From: Piromyces finnis
Lineage: Eukaryota > Neocallimastigomycota > Neocallimastigomycetes > Neocallimastigales > Neocallimastigaceae
Length of the DNA: 64,000 nt
Direction of reading: 5' to 3'
NCBI GenBank assembly: GCA_002104945.1
Contig: MCFH01000023.1
Span: 62,001 to 126,000, forward strand
Shown: positions 55,701-64,000 of the stretch, piece by piece
Numbering within the stretch: position 1 is the first letter of the stretch
Layout of the letters: each line of letters begins with the position of its first letter
The notes under the pieces: generated by a model
Told to the model about the DNA's origin: nothing
Seen by the model: the letters and a program-made list of their open reading frames with translations, nothing else
Database searches by the model: none
Made by a program: the position numbers and the translations under genes

Positions 55701-55917
55701 AGTAAAATATTCCCATAAAAATCATTGTATTTTTATGGTTATGAGTGTTTTACAAAGATACAAGTTGTTTCACTTTAAATTTTTTTAATATTGAAATTTT
55801 TCTAATTTTAATAATTAAAATTGGATAAAATTTTCCCGTCAAAAGGAATAACCTAAACAATTTTAAACGATTAATTTTAGTAAAATTTTCGAAAAAGGAA
55901 AATTTATTAAAATAACT
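55701..55917 (+). other. ITS2-like spacer
   Basis: A/T-rich spacer between the 5.8S and 28S parts, with order and size as expected for a Neocallimastigales rDNA unit. Confidence 0.75.
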
Positions 55918-55950
55918 TGATCTCAAATAAGATAAGAGTACCCGCTGAAC

Positions 55951-55983
<33 letters not shown>

Positions 55984-56563
55984 AACAAGGATTCCCTTAG
56001 TAACGGCGAGTGAAGCGGGAAGAGCTCAAATTTGAAATCTTCAAGGTTTTACTTTGACGAATTGTAATTTAAAGAAGTGTTTTCTGCTGAAGTTTTGGTA
56101 AAAGTTCTTTGGAATAGGACATCATAGAGGGTGAGAATCCCGTATTTGACCATTATTTTCAGCTTTGTGATACACTTTCAAAGAGTCGGATTGTTTGGGA
56201 ATGCAGTCCAAAATGGGTGGTAAATTTCATCTAAAGCTAAATATTGGTGAGAGACCGATAGCGAACAAATACCGTGAGGGAAAGATGAAAAGAACTATGA
56301 AAAGAGAGTTAAACAGTACGTGAAATTGTCAAAAGGGAAGCGTTTGACACCAGTGTTGTTTTCTCGAAAATCAATTAAAAATGGCTTGATTTTGTATTGC
56401 TGAGACCTTAAAAGCTCACTGTATATTTTTCATGTCTTTTTTAATGCACTTTTCGTTTAACAAGTCAACATCGGTTTCTTTTGTTGTAAAAGGGTCATTG
56501 GAAGGTGGCTTTCTTTTCGGAGAAAGTGTTTATAGCCTTTGGCCTCTGCAATCGGGGAGACTG
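55918..56563 (+). rRNA. 28S rRNA 5' fragment (D1/D2 region), truncated
   Basis: Starts TTGATCTCAAATAAG and has the conserved ACCCGCTGAACTTAAGCATA followed by TCAATAAGCGGAGGAAAAGA, then the D1 and D2 regions. It breaks off after ATCGGGGAGACTG at about 56563, where plain AT-rich DNA begins. This is only the first about 650 bases of a gene that is normally over 3 kb. No second rDNA piece is in the window. Confidence 0.92.
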
Positions 56564-57224
56564 TTTAAAAATATTTATAATTAAATATTAATAATCAAAA
56601 AAGTACAGATAAATTAGCCATAATAGGATGAAAAATGTAAAACCAATAGTATAAAATAATGGATTTTTTATAGAATTAAAAATAAAATACTTTTTATTTA
56701 TTTTTTATTATATAATGATGAGAGATATCTTAATATTGAATTTAAATATTTAATTATATAAAAATATCAGTTTTTATTTCTAGATGACTTGTTATGTATC
56801 TAAGATAATAATTATTTGTACATAAAAAAATTAATATGAAAGATTATAAAAATTTATATAACAATTAATTAATATAACCTTTTCCTAATATTTAAAATTT
56901 TTAATACCAAACTGGTTATTATCATATCATTTGTTGATTAAAACTATTTTTCTTTAATTAAATCAGTGATAATTGAATTATATAATTTACAAGAATTTAT
57001 AAATGTTATTATAAGACAAATAATAAACTTTTATATTATTCTATTCTATGATTTAAAGGTTGTATTCATATAAATACATATACACAAAAACAAAAAAAAA
57101 AAACGTTATATATTTGTTATTTTCTCTATTATTCTTAGACTTTACATAATTTACTTTTATAAATAATATCCAATATTCTATTGTTAATTAAAAATATTTA
57201 ATTTTGTTTTATAATTATTTAATG

Positions 57225-57255
<31 letters not shown>

Positions 57256-57284
57256 TTTGAATACTTGGAATAAAATAATATATT
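56564..57284. other. AT-rich spacer
   Basis: A/T-rich with a GT/TG microsatellite followed by a T run (57222-57258). No gene is seen. Confidence 0.5.
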
Positions 57285-57349
57285 AACAAAACAAAACAAA
57301 TTTTAATTTTTTTTTATTTCAAAAAAGTTAAAATTTGTTTTGTTTTGTT
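57285..57349. terminator. Perfect 22-bp inverted repeat just 3' of the beta-galactosidase gene
   Basis: AACAAAACAAAACAAATTTTAA and its exact complement flank a 21-base loop, starting 38 bases after the gene's stop codon. In the transcript it would form a strong 3'-UTR hairpin, which might affect 3' end formation or stability. A small mobile element is the alternative. Confidence 0.6.
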
Positions 57350-57386
57350 CATAAAAAAAGTTATTTACAAAATAATTTATAATTTT

Positions 57387-62229
<4,843 letters not shown>

Positions 62230-63380
62230 TTATTTATTATTTTAATAAATATATTTTTATATTATATGATTTTATATTGTTCTATTTAATATATTAATAT
62301 AAATTATAATTATCTTCTTTAAGTTTTATTATTATTATTATTATTATTATTTTTTATTAAATTGAAATATCTACAATGGTATATACTCTAGAATTTATTA
62401 TCCATATTTTTAATTGATAATAATCTAAAAGATAAAAGATAAAAAATAAAAAATAGAGTTTTGAATTTTTTTTTTTAACATCGATTAAATTAAATCATAT
62501 ATCCTTTATCGTCAACTAAATATTAATTTATAAATTTTTATTTCGAAGAGAAATTCTTAATAATAAAGATATTTAAATATTGTAATATTAACCCACCATT
62601 TAATAAAATAATTTGTATTTAAAGATATTATTTAACAAAATAAAAATGATATAAAATATATATAAAAAATATAAAATAAATTTTCAGTAGATTTTTTATA
62701 ATTTTAAATTTTATCCAAATTATAAAATCATATATTTATAGAATATTATTGGAATATCTTTGAACTGTGATTTATATGAATTGGGTATTTTTGAATTGTA
62801 TACCATCTTTATAGTTTTTTTTTATTATATTATTAATTATAATTTTTTATGATTAAATATAGTTAAAATGGTTAAAATTAATTGAATAAATTTTCAGCGA
62901 TTTATTTAATTTAAATAAAAAATAGTGGGATAAAAAAACTTTAATAAACTAAAAAAAAAAAAATATTATTAAATAGAATTAGGATCAATGAATAAAAGAT
63001 TTATAAATGCTAATTACTTTTAAAGTGAAAAATATATATATATTAAACAGAAAAAAAAAAAAAAAAAAAAAAAAAAAGATTATTATCAGAAAATTATTTT
63101 TAATATGATATTTTATATTTTATTTAATTCTTTTATTAATAGATAAGAACTAATGTGGAAAAAAAAATGAAATGAAATACAAAGTATTTGTTGACATTTA
63201 TATATTTTATTCATTGGTAACAATTTTTTAATATACTATTTTTATTTTAAATATAAAGAATATAATTATATTTATATAATTTTTTTTCTTAATCAAATAT
63301 GTTGTATCATTATTAATAAAAATATATTATAATTTTTTTTTATTTGTTAGTTATATTTTCTTTTTTTAATTCAATTTATT
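62230..63380. other. AT-rich region upstream of the beta-galactosidase gene
   Basis: Should contain the GH2 gene promoter at its left end. It has an ATT trinucleotide run (62329-62350) and poly-A near 63050-63077. No other feature is recognised. Confidence 0.5.
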
Positions 63381-64000
63381 TTATAATATCATTTTTACGA
63401 ATTCATTATATTGTTTTATTAAGTTTTCGAGTTCTGTTAATGGGAAATTTATTATTGTAGAATTTGTAATTCCTACTTCTTTATATAACCTTTGTAAAGA
63501 AGAGTCTGGATTTGTTTCTAAATCAAATAAAAGGGTGGCTCTATGCTTTATAGCTTCAAACATTTCATTTAAATCATTTTGGAAATGATTTTTACTAACA
63601 TTTCTCCATGCATTTTCCCATTTAACACTTTGATATTTTTGTTTTGGAACTTCTCCAAATATACCATGAGATTCTCCCCAATAACTACCTTGATATTCTT
63701 GCCAAATATAGCCTAATCTTTGACCATTTTTATTATATTCAATTACTTCTGTATTATAAGAACGCCAATGAAATGGATGGGTTCTAGTTGCGAACACAAC
63801 ATTGTCAGCTGCATTCTTTTTAAAAATAGAATTTAATTTAGCAAGAACAATACCTTTATCAGGACTGTTCAAGGATCTGATTTTATTTTCTAATCTTTCC
63901 TTTATATTAAATAATGGTTTACCTAAATCTAAACCAGAAAAAGCATTTTTTTCTCCTGATGGTCCGTCTCCGTTTGGTAAAGTTTCAAGTGGTGCCCCAT
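63381..64000 (-). CDS. 3' part of a possible sulfotransferase-like gene, runs off the right edge
   Basis: A continuous frame from the window edge to a stop at 63381 (about 206 codons), no ATG needed inside. Features: VVFATRTHPFHWRSYN, GYIWQEYQGSYWGESHG and ATLLFDLETNPDSSLQRLYK. The last resembles the end of sulfotransferase-like P-loop proteins, where a strand plus acidic residue precedes D-P-x-x-x-L-x-x-L-x-x-F-L-G. The P-loop itself would lie beyond the edge, so the family is tentative. No membrane span is visible in this part. Confidence 0.45.
   Translation of the reverse strand, partial: GAPLETLPNGDGPSGEKNAFSGLDLGKPLFNIKERLENKIRSLNSPDKGIVLAKLNSIFKKNAADNVVFATRTHPFHWRSYNTEVIEYNKNGQRLGYIWQEYQGSYWGESHGIFGEVPKQKYQSVKWENAWRNVSKNHFQNDLNEMFEAIKHRATLLFDLETNPDSSLQRLYKEVGITNSTIINFPLTELENLIKQYNEFVKMIL

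Overview
This window looks like nuclear DNA of an anaerobic gut fungus (Neocallimastigomycota). The evidence is extremely AT-rich intergenic DNA full of A/T homopolymers, genes with short GT-AG introns, two very large Cys-repeat scaffoldin-type genes, a bacterial-type GH2 beta-galactosidase ending in two fungal dockerins, and a 5.8S/28S rDNA fragment with a Neocallimastigales-like 5.8S start. The genus cannot be decided from the sequence alone.

Layout. 1-9.6 kb holds decayed accessory genes: a PI-PLC-X-like pseudogene, two broken copies of a small Cys-rich membrane protein, an unrecognised broken gene and two ankyrin-repeat remnants. 9.6-33 kb is the core: two scaffoldin-like genes in tandem on the minus strand. 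The downstream one is a single 15.8 kb open frame of 5272 codons. The upstream one is about 2000 codons, has a spliced signal-peptide exon and a possible spliced membrane tail. 33-37.3 kb is gene-free AT-rich DNA. A 40-bp minisatellite then leads into a leucine-rich-repeat gene (37.8-40.1 kb). 40.6-50.5 kb is another decayed accessory zone, with a multiply broken gene, two more PI-PLC-X and two more Cys-rich membrane protein copies, a Ty3/Gypsy-like Gag scrap, a 270-bp AAAAT array and palindromes. 50.5-52.8 kb holds an AAA-ATPase-like/PD-(D/E)XK gene split by a full SINE with target-site duplication. 54.2-55.4 kb is a GT34 glycosyltransferase with one intron. It is followed by an isolated rDNA fragment (55.5-56.6 kb), the dockerin-bearing beta-galactosidase (57.4-62.2 kb, eight single-base frame breaks) and the 3' part of a possible sulfotransferase-like gene running off the right edge.

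Functionally, two themes share the contig. One is the extracellular fungal cellulosome: scaffoldins plus a dockerin-tagged secreted GH2 enzyme with LamG-like and beta-trefoil carbohydrate-binding modules. The other is a fast-decaying repertoire of secreted or membrane proteins, in which a PI-PLC-X-like secreted protein recurs next to a Cys-rich type I membrane protein at three separate places, with a fourth orphan Cys-rich copy. That recurring pair, and the unresolved 5' end of the giant scaffoldin (possibly one gene with its upstream neighbour), are the least explained features here.
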